Shown here: positions 43,960-52,746 of the stretch, one piece after another
How positions within the stretch are numbered: the first letter of the stretch is position 1
Layout: every line of letters begins with the position of its first letter
Assembly (NCBI RefSeq): GCF_010729895.1
Contig: NZ_AP022612.1
Span: forward strand, 1,054,001-1,118,000
Direction of reading: 5' to 3'
DNA: 64,000 bases
Source: Mycolicibacterium confluentis
GTDB taxonomy: Bacteria > Actinomycetota > Actinomycetes > Mycobacteriales > Mycobacteriaceae
Notes under the pieces: generated by a model
The model's input: the letters and a program-made list of their open reading frames with translations, nothing else
What the model was told of the DNA's origin: nothing
Database searches by the model: none
Made by a program: the position numbers and the translations under genes

Positions 43960-44367
43960 ATGGTTGCTGTGGAAAATGCGACGACAAGCTCCTTCGACAT
44001 CCGAAGCACCGCGGGCCGCTTCCGGCTGGTCGCCTTGGCTGAGGCGATCAGCTGGATAGGCCTGCTGGTCGGGATGTACTTCAAGCACCTGTCCTCGGCC
44101 GGCAACGAGATCGGCGTGAAGATCTTCGGACCCGCGCACGGAGCGGTCTTCGTGGCCTTCCTCGGTGTGGCCCTGTTGGCTGGTATCGCGTTCAAGTGGA
44201 ACCTCTGGACGTGGCTGATGGCGTTGCTGGGCAGCATTGTCCCTCTGGGAAGCGTGATCTTCGTCATATGGGCTGATCGGACCGCCAAGCTGGGCGTACC
44301 GCGTCCGACCGCGGCCGGACAACCGTTGGCAGCAAGGACAGGCGGGCCGGTTCCCGAGTCGACATGA
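43960..44367 (+). CDS. DUF3817 membrane protein
   Basis: A 135-residue integral membrane protein with three hydrophobic helices (about 28-44, 58-80 and 84-106). Conserved features of the family are FRLVALAEAISWIGLLVGMYFK, GPAHGAVFVAF and the Trp-rich loop KWNLWTW. Function unknown. The CACAAT element at 43956-43961 lies seven bases before an in-frame GTG at 43969, so the protein may start there (VENATTSS) on a leaderless message instead of at the ATG given. Confidence 0.8.
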   Translation: MVAVENATTSSFDIRSTAGRFRLVALAEAISWIGLLVGMYFKHLSSAGNEIGVKIFGPAHGAVFVAFLGVALLAGIAFKWNLWTWLMALLGSIVPLGSVIFVIWADRTAKLGVPRPTAAGQPLAARTGGPVPEST

Positions 44368-44380
44368 CAGACTTGTCTAC

Positions 44381-45301
44381 GTGACACGACCGCGTTCTTC
44401 AGGTCCTGCTGGTCTTGCGATGGCCGCCTCCATGGCCGGTGCCGTCGATCTGTCCGGCCTCAAGCGGCCACCGGCCCCCGCCGGCGGCGCCCCCGAAGGT
44501 GCCGCGGCGCCGCCCGGGGTGGTTGAGGTCACCGAGGCCAACTTCGAGGCCGAGGTGCTCGTCCGCTCGGGTCAGGTCCCCGTCGTGGCGGTGATGTGGT
44601 CGCCCCGCAGCGACTCGTCGGTGCAACTCATCGAGGTGCTTGCCGCGCTTGCCGAGCAGGACAACGGCACATGGGCGTTGGCCACGGTCAACGTCGACAC
44701 GACTCCGCGGGTGGCGCAGGCGTTCGGCGTCCAGGCGATCCCCACCGTGGTCGCGCTGGCTGCCGGGCAGCCGCTGGCCAACTTCCAGGGCATGCAACCG
44801 CCGGAGCAGTTGCGCCGGTGGGTCGATTCACTGCTCGATGCCACCGCGGGCAAGCTGTCCGGTGCATCCGGCGACGACAAGGCCGAACGGGTCGACCCCG
44901 CTCTCGAGCAGGCGCGGGCTCACCTCGAGTCCGGTGACTTCGACGCCGCGAAGGCGGCCTACGAGGCGATCCTGGCGGGTGATCCCGGCCATGAGGAGGC
45001 CAAGGGCGCGGTGCGGCAGATCGGCTTCCTCTCGCGTGCCACCGCACACCCCGCCGATGCCGTCGCCGTGGCCGACGCGGACCCCAGCGACATCGACGCG
45101 GCCTTCGCGGCCGCCGACGTGCAACTGCTCAACCAGGACGTCGCAGCCGGTTTCGACCGCCTGATCGCTCTGGTCAAGAAGACCGCCGGTGACGACCGCG
45201 CCCGGGTGCGCACGCGGCTCATCGAACTGTTCGACCTGTTCGACCCCGCTGACCCCGACGTGGTCGCGGGGCGGCGGAATCTGGCCAACGCCCTCTACTG
45301 A
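44381..45301 (+). CDS. YbbN/CnoX-like thioredoxin-TPR protein without CxxC
   Basis: A 306-residue protein of the Rv1324 type. Residues about 45-150 are a thioredoxin fold (VVEVTEANFEAEVLVRSGQVP, then GVQAIPTVVALAAGQ with its cis-Pro), but the active-site CGPC is replaced by S77-D78-S79-S80 (WSPRSDSS), so it cannot do dithiol exchange. Residues about 165-300 are helical repeats typical of YbbN (EQARAHLESGDFDAAKAAYE, LNQDVAAGFDRLIALVKKTAG, NLANALY). Such proteins act as holdases or co-chaperones that deliver clients to chaperonins. GTG start. Confidence 0.88.
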   Translation: MTRPRSSGPAGLAMAASMAGAVDLSGLKRPPAPAGGAPEGAAAPPGVVEVTEANFEAEVLVRSGQVPVVAVMWSPRSDSSVQLIEVLAALAEQDNGTWALATVNVDTTPRVAQAFGVQAIPTVVALAAGQPLANFQGMQPPEQLRRWVDSLLDATAGKLSGASGDDKAERVDPALEQARAHLESGDFDAAKAAYEAILAGDPGHEEAKGAVRQIGFLSRATAHPADAVAVADADPSDIDAAFAAADVQLLNQDVAAGFDRLIALVKKTAGDDRARVRTRLIELFDLFDPADPDVVAGRRNLANALY

Positions 45302-45711
45302 GACGCGGTGAAGGCCAGGTGGGTCAACGCGGAGTTCATGAAGTCGCGGAAGTACAACCATCGACCTTCCCGCAACGTGATGATGTGCGCGAACTCTGAT
45401 TCCCAAACCTGGCCGGTCTCGACTCGGCGAAAACGTTGCCGACCCCACGCCGCCAGATCATCGCCCTGTGCGATGAACTTCCAGGCCTGCATCTCCACGA
45501 TCTCTATCGCTTCGCCGACGGCGGTGAAGAACGCCACGGCCTGGTCGATGCCGCGATAGTCCCCGGCATAAGGGATCGCATCGGTCCCGTAGTAGGTGAT
45601 GCGGATCTGCGGGTCAAGCAGACTCAACGCCGCGTCGAGATCACCAGCCGGCACCGCGGCGTAGATCGCCTGGGTTGTGGCGATGTTGAGGTCTTCGACG
45701 GTGGTGCTCAC
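45295..45711 (-). CDS. SnoaL/NTF2-like protein
   Basis: A 138-residue protein with the cone-shaped NTF2-like fold: N-terminal helices (MSTTVEDLNIATTQAIYAAV), a DLDAALSLLDPQIRITYYG turn, then beta strands ending in the aromatic LREGRWLYFRDFMNS. The family includes polyketide cyclases, limonene-epoxide hydrolases and non-catalytic ligand binders. The GTG start overlaps the stop of the P450 gene (GTGA), so the two are cotranslated and probably act on the same small molecule. Its 3' end overlaps the convergent ybbN-like gene by seven bases. Confidence 0.82.
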   Translation of the reverse strand: MSTTVEDLNIATTQAIYAAVPAGDLDAALSLLDPQIRITYYGTDAIPYAGDYRGIDQAVAFFTAVGEAIEIVEMQAWKFIAQGDDLAAWGRQRFRRVETGQVWESEFAHIITLREGRWLYFRDFMNSALTHLAFTASQ

Positions 45712-46958
45712 GGGATCATCCGCAACGGCAGGCGAACGTAGGCGTGAGTCAGCAGGCTGGCGGTCTGCTTATCGCCGGGATCGTCGGTGAGTTCGACCGT
45801 GGCGTACCGGTCCAGAATCGCGTTGAGCACCGCCGTCACCTCGAGGCGCGCCAATGGCGCCCCCAGACAGAAGTGCACGCCGTGGCCCAGCGAGAGTTGC
45901 TGACGGCTGTTCGCCCGATCGAGGTCGAACCGGTCTGGATCGGGGAAAACCGCAGCATCGCGATTGGCTGCGCCGAAGAACAGGGCCACCCAGTCGCCAC
46001 GCCGGATGGTGACCCCGTCCATCTCGACATCGCGGGTGGCGATGCGGAACAACCGCTGCGGCGGACCGTCGAGGCGCATTGTTTCATCGATGAACGCGGG
46101 CAGTAGCGAGCGGTCGGCCCGGATGCGTTGTGTCGCTGCCGGTTCAGAAGCCACCTTGTGCAACAGATTGCCGATCAGATACGTGGTCGTCTCGGTGCCG
46201 GCCACCACCAGCGTCACGCAGAACCGCACGATCTCCTCGGGGGTCAGGCGCTGACCGTCGACCTCCGCGCGCAACAACGCCGAGATCAGATCCTCGGCGT
46301 CGTCGACATCACCGGTGGGAGCGCACTCCGCCAACTGCGCCGTGTGCTGCACGAGCCGATGGGTGAAGGCCTCGACCATCTCCTGGTTGCTGGCCATCCG
46401 CTGCTCCGGTGTGAGCTCCGACGACAGCATGAAAGCGTTGGCCCATCGCTTGAACCGCACGTGGTCGCCCTCGGGTAGGCCGAGGAGTCGCACCATCGCC
46501 CGCGCGGGGACCTCCGCGGCGAAATGCATGACATCGACGATGTCGCCGCGCGCTTCGCGGTCCACTTCGGCGAGTAACTCCGGAACCAATGCGGCCAGCC
46601 AACCCTCGAGGCGTTTCACCCGCCGCGGTGAGAAGGCCTGGCCGATCAGCTTCCGCTCGGCGGTGTGGTGCGGCGGGTCGGTGTTGACCAGCATCAGGCT
46701 CGGCGCTGTGGAGGCTTCCTGAATGGGGTCGCGGGACGAGAACGTCTCGTTGTCGCGCGCGGCGGCGAAGACCTGGTCGTACCGGAACAGGGCCCACGCG
46801 GTGACCGGGTCATCGGCACCGGGCACCGTGCCTGGCGGCCAGTCCCGATAGCCGGGGACGGGCGAACTGGCGCGCAACTGGTCGTAGAGCGGATACGGGT
46901 TCGAGACCCCCGCGGGAGATGTCAGCATTTCCAGGGCGGAGCTGGTGGTTGATGGCAT
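45708..46958 (-). CDS. Cytochrome P450
   Basis: A 416-residue soluble bacterial P450. I-helix oxygen-activation motif VVAGTETTTYLIGN, K-helix ExxR as ETMR, and heme loop LSLGHGVHFCLGAPLARLE with the axial Cys. The usual Phe seven residues before the Cys is Leu (SLGHG). The start is ATG 46958 (MPSTTSSALEML); the upstream frame is rejected. No ferredoxin gene is adjacent, so electrons must come from elsewhere. The substrate is unknown. It is cotranscribed with the SnoaL-like gene and divergent from a GAF-LuxR regulator. Confidence 0.93.
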   Translation of the reverse strand: MPSTTSSALEMLTSPAGVSNPYPLYDQLRASSPVPGYRDWPPGTVPGADDPVTAWALFRYDQVFAAARDNETFSSRDPIQEASTAPSLMLVNTDPPHHTAERKLIGQAFSPRRVKRLEGWLAALVPELLAEVDREARGDIVDVMHFAAEVPARAMVRLLGLPEGDHVRFKRWANAFMLSSELTPEQRMASNQEMVEAFTHRLVQHTAQLAECAPTGDVDDAEDLISALLRAEVDGQRLTPEEIVRFCVTLVVAGTETTTYLIGNLLHKVASEPAATQRIRADRSLLPAFIDETMRLDGPPQRLFRIATRDVEMDGVTIRRGDWVALFFGAANRDAAVFPDPDRFDLDRANSRQQLSLGHGVHFCLGAPLARLEVTAVLNAILDRYATVELTDDPGDKQTASLLTHAYVRLPLRMIP

Positions 46959-47076
46959 GGGGACCAGCCTGTCGGCGGTCAGAGCGCGGGTCGATCCCCC
47001 CTCGGAGCGCACTTGGTCTCCCGTCCGGGTGGATTCGGCTCCCGCTCGGAGATTCCGATGAGACGATCGAACGGCG
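46959..47076. promoter_or_regulatory. P450 / GAF-LuxR divergent promoter region
   Basis: A 118-base spacer with two direct CTCGGAG copies (about 47004-47010 and 47044-47050) that could be activator sites. No confident -35/-10 pair is seen. Confidence 0.35.
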
Positions 47077-48279
47077 ATGACCACCTTCGATCAACTGCCG
47101 GATATCCCGGGCCCGACGGCGCTCAGCGGCGGCGGCCACCCCGGCTGGAACTCCCGGGCGCCGCGACCGACCCCCGCGCAGCGCCGCTATCTCGAGGCCT
47201 GCGAGCTGGGCGCCGTCGAAGCCGGTGATGATCCGCGACGCGCCGTCGCGGAGGCCGTGGACGCCCACAGCGCAACGGTGCGCGGCGTGCTTGAGGAGCT
47301 TGGGGATCTGCATTCCCTGGCTGCGTTGGAGGCGGTGTTGGACCTGTCGCTGTTGGAGCGTGAACTCCTTGAGGACGATGCTCGGCGGCGCACCGTAGCC
47401 CTGCTGCGCGTGCAGGAGGCGCTGAGCAAGCTGCGTGCCGTCGGTGCCGTCGATGCCATCGTGGACCGCGCGCCGCGCGAACTGGTCCAGTCCTGCGGCT
47501 TCGATCGAGCGGTGTTGTTTCGTGTGCACGAGGGCCGAATGGTCATGGAGGCGGCCTATTTCGGTGAGGACGAGATGGGTGCCGAGAAGATGGTTGCGTT
47601 CGCCCAGTCGGTTGCGCCCCCGCTCGATCACATGCTGCTCGAAACCGAGATGATCCGCCGGCGCGCACCCGCCATCGTGCGAGATGCCCGCAATGATCCA
47701 CGGGTCAACCGGCCCATTGTGGACTTCTCGCTCACGCGTTCCTACGTGGCCGCGCCGGTGATGCCGACCGGGCAGGTGATCGGTTTTCTGCACGCGGACC
47801 GGTTGTACTCCGGGCAGACCGTCGACGAGATCGACCGAGACATCGTGTGGGCCTTCGCCGAGGGATTCGGCTATGCGTTCGAACGCACGGTGCTGCTGGA
47901 GAGGATGCGGCGTCAACAGGCCGAGGTGCGCCGAGCGCTGGCTTCGGCGGAAGCGGCGGCCAAGGCGCTCCAGGATGCTGACCTGGACCTGCGCAAGGTG
48001 GAGCCGGTGGAGCAGAGCCCTGCGGCCCGGCTACTGGCCGAACCCCAGTCGCGGATCCACACCGTGCTGACCAGGCGCGAGGTCGAGGTTCTGCGGCTGA
48101 TGGCCGCCGGTCGAACGAATCAGCAGATCGCGGTCGAGCTCGTCATCTCGACCGGAACGGTCAAATCCCACGTCAAGCGCGTCCTGCGGAAACTGCAGGC
48201 CACTAATCGCGCCGAGGCGGCATCCACCTACGTGCGGATGGCCAGCCAGCCCGAGTCCTGGTGGCCCGGGGGCAGCTGA
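47077..48279 (+). CDS. GAF-domain LuxR-type regulator
   Basis: A 400-residue protein. The N-terminal third is helical. A GAF-like sensory domain spans about 125-280 (RELVQSCGFDRAVLFRVHEGRMVM, SYVAAPVMPTGQVIGFLHADR), followed by a helix-rich linker. The C-terminal LuxR helix-turn-helix is at about 330-390 (LTRREVEVLRLMAAGRTNQQIA, STGTVKSHVKRVLRKLQATNRAEA). It binds DNA and probably a small ligand through GAF. Its divergence from the P450-SnoaL pair makes that operon the likely target. It converges on glgB with a four-base gap. Confidence 0.88.
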   Translation: MTTFDQLPDIPGPTALSGGGHPGWNSRAPRPTPAQRRYLEACELGAVEAGDDPRRAVAEAVDAHSATVRGVLEELGDLHSLAALEAVLDLSLLERELLEDDARRRTVALLRVQEALSKLRAVGAVDAIVDRAPRELVQSCGFDRAVLFRVHEGRMVMEAAYFGEDEMGAEKMVAFAQSVAPPLDHMLLETEMIRRRAPAIVRDARNDPRVNRPIVDFSLTRSYVAAPVMPTGQVIGFLHADRLYSGQTVDEIDRDIVWAFAEGFGYAFERTVLLERMRRQQAEVRRALASAEAAAKALQDADLDLRKVEPVEQSPAARLLAEPQSRIHTVLTRREVEVLRLMAAGRTNQQIAVELVISTGTVKSHVKRVLRKLQATNRAEAASTYVRMASQPESWWPGGS

Positions 48280-48283
48280 GCGG

Positions 48284-50488
48284 CTACTCGGGGGCCAGCC
48301 AGATGGCCGAGGTCGGCGGCAGCACCAGCGCGGCCGACGCGGGGCGGCCATGCCAGGGATCGGCAGTGGCCTCGACCCCGCCGAGGTTGCCAGCGCCCGC
48401 ACCGTCGTACGTCGTCGCATCGGTGTTGAGCACCTCGCGCCAGCGGCCCGTGTGCGGCAACCCGACGCGGTAGCTGCTGTGCTCGTTTCCGGCGAAGTTG
48501 AACACGCACGCCAACACCGAACCGTCGCTGCCGAAGCGCAGGAAGCTCAGCACGTTGTTGCCGGAGTCGTTGGCGTCGATCCAGGAGTAGCCCTCGGGCT
48601 TGGTGTCCTGGCTCCACAGCGCGGGCGTCTGCACGTAGATCTCGTTGAGGTCGCGCACCATCCGCTGGATCCCTGACGAGAAGCTGTGCTCGTCGAGTTG
48701 GAACCAGTCCAACCCGCGTTCCTCGGACCACTCGGCGCGCTGCCCGAACTCCTGGCCCATGAACAGAAGCTGCTTGCCGGGGTGGGCCCACTGGTAGGCC
48801 AGCAGGCTGCGCAACCCCGCGGCCTTGATGTGGTCGTTGCCGGGCATCCGGCCCCAAAGCGTGCCCTTGCCGTGCACCACCTCGTCGTGGCTGATGGGCA
48901 GCACGTAGTTCTCGCTGAACGCGTAGAGCATCGAGAACGTCATCTCGTGGTGGTGGTAGCTGCGGTGGATCGGGTCACGCTTCATGTAGTCGAGCGTGTC
49001 GTTCATCCAGCCCATGTTCCATTTCATGGAGAACCCGAGGCCGCCGAGGCTGGTAGGTCGCGTGACGCCGGGCCAGGAGGTGGACTCCTCGGCGATGGTG
49101 ACGATGCCAGGGGCGGTGCGGTGCACCGTGGCGTTCATCTCCTGCAGGAACTGAACCGCCTCGAGGTTCTCGCGGCCCCCGTAGATGTTGGGCGTCCAGC
49201 CGCCCTCGGGGCGCGAGTAGTCGAGGTAGAGCATCGAGGCCACGGCGTCGACCCGCAGGCCGTCGATGTGGTACTCCTGCAGCCAGTACAAAGCGTTGGC
49301 GACCAGGAAGTTTCGCACCTCCGGGCGGCCGAAGTCGAAGACGTAGGTGCCCCAGTCGAGTTGTTCGCCGCGCCGCGGGTCGGCGTGCTCGTAGAGCGGG
49401 GTGCCGTCGAAGCGGCCCAGTGCCCAGGCGTCCTTCGGGAAGTGCGCGGGCACCCAGTCGACGATGACGCCGATGCCGGCTTCGTGCAGTCTGTCCACCA
49501 GGTGCCGGAACTCGTCGGGACTGCCGAACCGCGAACTGGGCGCGTAGTACGACGTGACCTGATAACCCCAGGACCCGCCGAAGGGGTGCTCGGCGACGGG
49601 GAGCATCTCGACGTGCGTGAAGCCTTGCGCCACCACGTATTCGGTCAGCTGGTCGGCCAGTTCGCGATATGACAGGCCGGGCCGCCAGGAGCCCAGATGC
49701 ACCTCGTAGGTGCTCATGGGCTCGAACACCGGGTTCCGCTGTGTCCGCTGTTGCATCCAGTCGTCGTCGGACCACACGTACTCGCTGGCGAACACACGTG
49801 ACGCGGTCTGGGGCGGCACCTCGGTGGCGAACGCTACGGGGTCGGCACGATCGACCACATTGCCGTCGGCACCGTGCACGCGGAACTTGTAGAGCCCGTC
49901 TTGGGGGAAGTCCGGCCAGAACAGTTCCCACACGCCGGTGGACCCCAGCACACGCATCGGCGCGTCGGTACCGCTCCAGTGGTTGAAGTCTCCGATCAGG
50001 CTGACGCCCTGGGCATTCGGAGCCCACACGGCGAAGGAGACACCCTCGACCACGCCATCGGCGGTGGTGAACGACCTGGGATGGGCGCCGAGCACCTCCC
50101 ACAGGCGCTCGTGGCGGCCCTCGGCGAACAGGTGCAGGTCCACCTCGCCCAGCGTGGGCAGGAAGCGGTAGGCGTCCGCGCTCGTCAGGCCGTACTCACC
50201 ACCGTCCTCTGTCGGGTAACCGACCTCCAGCCGGTAGTCGATCAGATCCGTGAAGGGCAGCGCCACCGCGAACAATCCGGAATCGATGTGCTGCAACGGG
50301 TGTCGCTCGCCGCCGATGAGAGCGGTGACCTTCGCCGCGTGCGGACGGTACGCGCGGATCACCGTGTGGCCGCCATACTCGTGCGCCCCGAGGACCGAAT
50401 GCGGATCGTGGTGTGTGCCTGCGACCAGGCGGTGCAGATCGGATGGGTCTGGGGCGAGGTGCTTGCTGATGATCTCAGTGCCAGTCAT
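48284..50488 (-). CDS. glgB: 1,4-alpha-glucan branching enzyme
   Basis: GH13 enzyme that cuts an alpha-1,4 chain and rejoins it as an alpha-1,6 branch in glycogen and the glucan precursor of mycobacterial capsule and methylglucose lipopolysaccharide. It has 734 residues, with an N-terminal CBM48-type domain, the barrel with [11 protein letters not shown], nucleophile Asp in [10 protein letters not shown], acid Glu in IAEESTSW and [10 protein letters not shown], and a C-terminal beta domain. The ATG follows AGAGGAGTCG. It lies 13 bases after glgE, with which it forms the GlgE pathway. Confidence 0.97.
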   Translation of the reverse strand: MTGTEIISKHLAPDPSDLHRLVAGTHHDPHSVLGAHEYGGHTVIRAYRPHAAKVTALIGGERHPLQHIDSGLFAVALPFTDLIDYRLEVGYPTEDGGEYGLTSADAYRFLPTLGEVDLHLFAEGRHERLWEVLGAHPRSFTTADGVVEGVSFAVWAPNAQGVSLIGDFNHWSGTDAPMRVLGSTGVWELFWPDFPQDGLYKFRVHGADGNVVDRADPVAFATEVPPQTASRVFASEYVWSDDDWMQQRTQRNPVFEPMSTYEVHLGSWRPGLSYRELADQLTEYVVAQGFTHVEMLPVAEHPFGGSWGYQVTSYYAPSSRFGSPDEFRHLVDRLHEAGIGVIVDWVPAHFPKDAWALGRFDGTPLYEHADPRRGEQLDWGTYVFDFGRPEVRNFLVANALYWLQEYHIDGLRVDAVASMLYLDYSRPEGGWTPNIYGGRENLEAVQFLQEMNATVHRTAPGIVTIAEESTSWPGVTRPTSLGGLGFSMKWNMGWMNDTLDYMKRDPIHRSYHHHEMTFSMLYAFSENYVLPISHDEVVHGKGTLWGRMPGNDHIKAAGLRSLLAYQWAHPGKQLLFMGQEFGQRAEWSEERGLDWFQLDEHSFSSGIQRMVRDLNEIYVQTPALWSQDTKPEGYSWIDANDSGNNVLSFLRFGSDGSVLACVFNFAGNEHSSYRVGLPHTGRWREVLNTDATTYDGAGAGNLGGVEATADPWHGRPASAALVLPPTSAIWLAPE

Positions 50489-50501
50489 CGGACGACTCCT
50501 C

Positions 50502-52586
50502 TCATTCCCGGCGAAGCAGCGGACCGCGAGCGTCGGCCGGGATCAGTGGCATATTCACGATGTGTGCCACCGCGCGGGCCGGATCGATGCGAATGTAGTT
50601 CGCCTGGCCCCATTGGTATTCCTCTCCGGTGATCTCGTCGCGCACCCAGAACCGGTCGTAGTCGTGCTTGCCCAGTGCCGCCATGTCCAGCCAGAGCGTG
50701 GCCTCCTCGGTGCCGAACGGGTTGAGCGTCACCACCACCAGCACGCAGTCGCCGGTGATCGGATCGAACTTGCTGTAGGCCAGCAGAGCGTCGTTGTCGA
50801 GGTGATGGAACTTGATGGTGCGCATGTCCTGCAGAGCGGGATGCAGGCGACGAATCTCATTGAGGCGTGTGATGAACGGTTCCAGCGACTCGCCACGCAC
50901 CAGGGCGCCCTCGAAATCCCGCGGTCGCAGTTCGTACTTCTCGGAGTCCAGGTACTCCTCGCTGCCTTCCCGAACGGACTGATGCTCAAACAACTCGAAC
51001 CCGGAGTAGACACCCCACAGCGGGCTCAGCGTCGACGCGAGCACGGCTCGGATGGCGAACATCCCCGGCCCGCCGTGCTGCAGGCTCTCGTGCAGGATGT
51101 CGGGAGTATTCACAAACAGGTTGGGGCGAGCCTCATCGGCATGCGCGGCGATCTCCTGGCCGAACTCGGCGATCTCCCACTTCGCCGTGCGCCACGTGAA
51201 GTAGCTGTACGACTGCGTGAAGCCGAGACGGGCCAGGCCGTAGAGGCGGGCCGGGCGGGTGAACGCCTCGGACAGGAACAGCACGTCGGGATCGACGCGT
51301 TTGACCTCGGCGATCAGCCAGGCCCAGAAGTTGGGCGGCTTGGTGTGGGGGTTGTCGACGCGAAACACCTTGACGCCGTGTGAGATCCAGTGCTTGACCA
51401 CGCGCAGCACCTCGTAGTACAGGCCCGCGGGATCATTGTCAAAGTTCAGCGGGTAGATGTCCTGGTACTTCTTGGGCGGGTTCTCGGCATAGGCGATGGT
51501 GCCGTCGGGCAGTTCGGTGAACCACTGCCGGTGGTCCTTGGCCCACGGATGGTCGGGCGCGCACTGCAGGGCCAGATCCAGCGCCACCTCCATACCGAGA
51601 TCCTTTGTGGCCGAAACGAAGTCGTCGAAATCTTCGATGGTGCCCAAATCCGGGTGGACGGCGTCATGGCCGCCCTCGACGCTGCCGATCGCCCATGGTG
51701 AGCCGACATCCCCGGGGGCTGCGGTGACGGTGTTGTTGCGGCCCTTGCGATGCACCCGCCCGATGGGGTGGATGGGCGGCAGGTACACCACGTCGAAGCC
51801 CATCTTGGCGATCCGCGCCAATGCCTTGGTGGCCGTGGTGAAGGTGCCGTGCTGCGGTTCGCCCTCGGCGTTCCAGCCGCCGGTGGAGCGCGGGAACATC
51901 TCGTACCACGACGCGAACCGGGCCGCGGGACGGTCGACCCAGATCCCGAACGGCTCGCCGCGGGTCACCAACTCTCGCAGGGGGTGCTGCGCCAGAAGCG
52001 CGGTCACATCGTCGGACAGCGCGCGGGCGGCGCGATCGGTCGGATCGCCCGGCTCACGCAGTGCCGCGGCCGCCTCGATCAGCGGATAACGGTTCTGCCG
52101 CGGCACGCCGCCCGCGGCGCGTTCCAGCAGTTGGGCGCCGACGAGCAGGTCGTTGGACAGTTCGGTCTCGCCCTGACCCGCCTCGAGCTTGGCGACGACG
52201 GCATGGCGCCACGTCGTGATCGGGTCGCCCCAGCCGTCGACTCGGAACGTCCAGAGTCCGACGGCGTCGGGCACGAACTGACCGTGGAAGACATCAGGGG
52301 TGTGGCCCGGGCCCATCGGCAGCTGCACGGGCTTGCGACGCGCAGGCGCTGCCGCAGCGGCGGGCCCGGCCGGCGGCACGGCATCGGGCGGCGCGGCGGG
52401 GCCCGTGACCAGCTTGGGGTAGGTGGGGCCGTGGTACCGCAACACCAGCGTCGCCGCCACGGCGTCGTGGCCTTCGCGCCACACAGTGGCGCTGATGGGG
52501 ATGACCTCACCCACGACCGCCTTGGCAGGAAACCTGCCACCGGATACTGCGGGGGCGACATCGTCGATCTCGATGCGACCGGGCAC
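50502..52586 (-). CDS. glgE: Alpha-1,4-glucan:maltose-1-phosphate maltosyltransferase
   Basis: GH13_3 enzyme that extends glucans using maltose-1-phosphate, an essential step in M. tuberculosis because loss causes toxic maltose-1-P build-up. It has 694 residues. Nucleophile Asp in [13 protein letters not shown], acid/base Glu in [12 protein letters not shown], plus [12 protein letters not shown] and the helical inserts that form the dimer. GTG 52586 ([12 protein letters not shown]) was chosen because AAAAGGAG lies just before it and the homologous protein starts near this point. It is divergent from glgP. Confidence 0.96.
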   Translation of the reverse strand: MPGRIEIDDVAPAVSGGRFPAKAVVGEVIPISATVWREGHDAVAATLVLRYHGPTYPKLVTGPAAPPDAVPPAGPAAAAAPARRKPVQLPMGPGHTPDVFHGQFVPDAVGLWTFRVDGWGDPITTWRHAVVAKLEAGQGETELSNDLLVGAQLLERAAGGVPRQNRYPLIEAAAALREPGDPTDRAARALSDDVTALLAQHPLRELVTRGEPFGIWVDRPAARFASWYEMFPRSTGGWNAEGEPQHGTFTTATKALARIAKMGFDVVYLPPIHPIGRVHRKGRNNTVTAAPGDVGSPWAIGSVEGGHDAVHPDLGTIEDFDDFVSATKDLGMEVALDLALQCAPDHPWAKDHRQWFTELPDGTIAYAENPPKKYQDIYPLNFDNDPAGLYYEVLRVVKHWISHGVKVFRVDNPHTKPPNFWAWLIAEVKRVDPDVLFLSEAFTRPARLYGLARLGFTQSYSYFTWRTAKWEIAEFGQEIAAHADEARPNLFVNTPDILHESLQHGGPGMFAIRAVLASTLSPLWGVYSGFELFEHQSVREGSEEYLDSEKYELRPRDFEGALVRGESLEPFITRLNEIRRLHPALQDMRTIKFHHLDNDALLAYSKFDPITGDCVLVVVTLNPFGTEEATLWLDMAALGKHDYDRFWVRDEITGEEYQWGQANYIRIDPARAVAHIVNMPLIPADARGPLLRRE

Positions 52587-52731
52587 TCGAGCGCTCCTTT
52601 TAGTTTCGGCGTTCTGCTGGTCGTGTCCTGTTGGTGATAGCCACTTCTGTCTCACTTCACACCGTAGTGGTGTTCGACGGCGGTGGAGCGGCAAGACGAG
52701 CGCAGCCGCCCGCGCGGCCACGAATCGTCAG

Positions 52732-52746
52732 TAAGCTCTCAACGTG
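52732..52746 (+). promoter_or_regulatory. Near-leaderless promoter of glgP
   Basis: TAAGCT (52732-52737) is followed by six bases and GTGTGA. The predicted +1 is the first G; the coding GTG starts at +3. The same geometry occurs at pncB. Confidence 0.45.
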
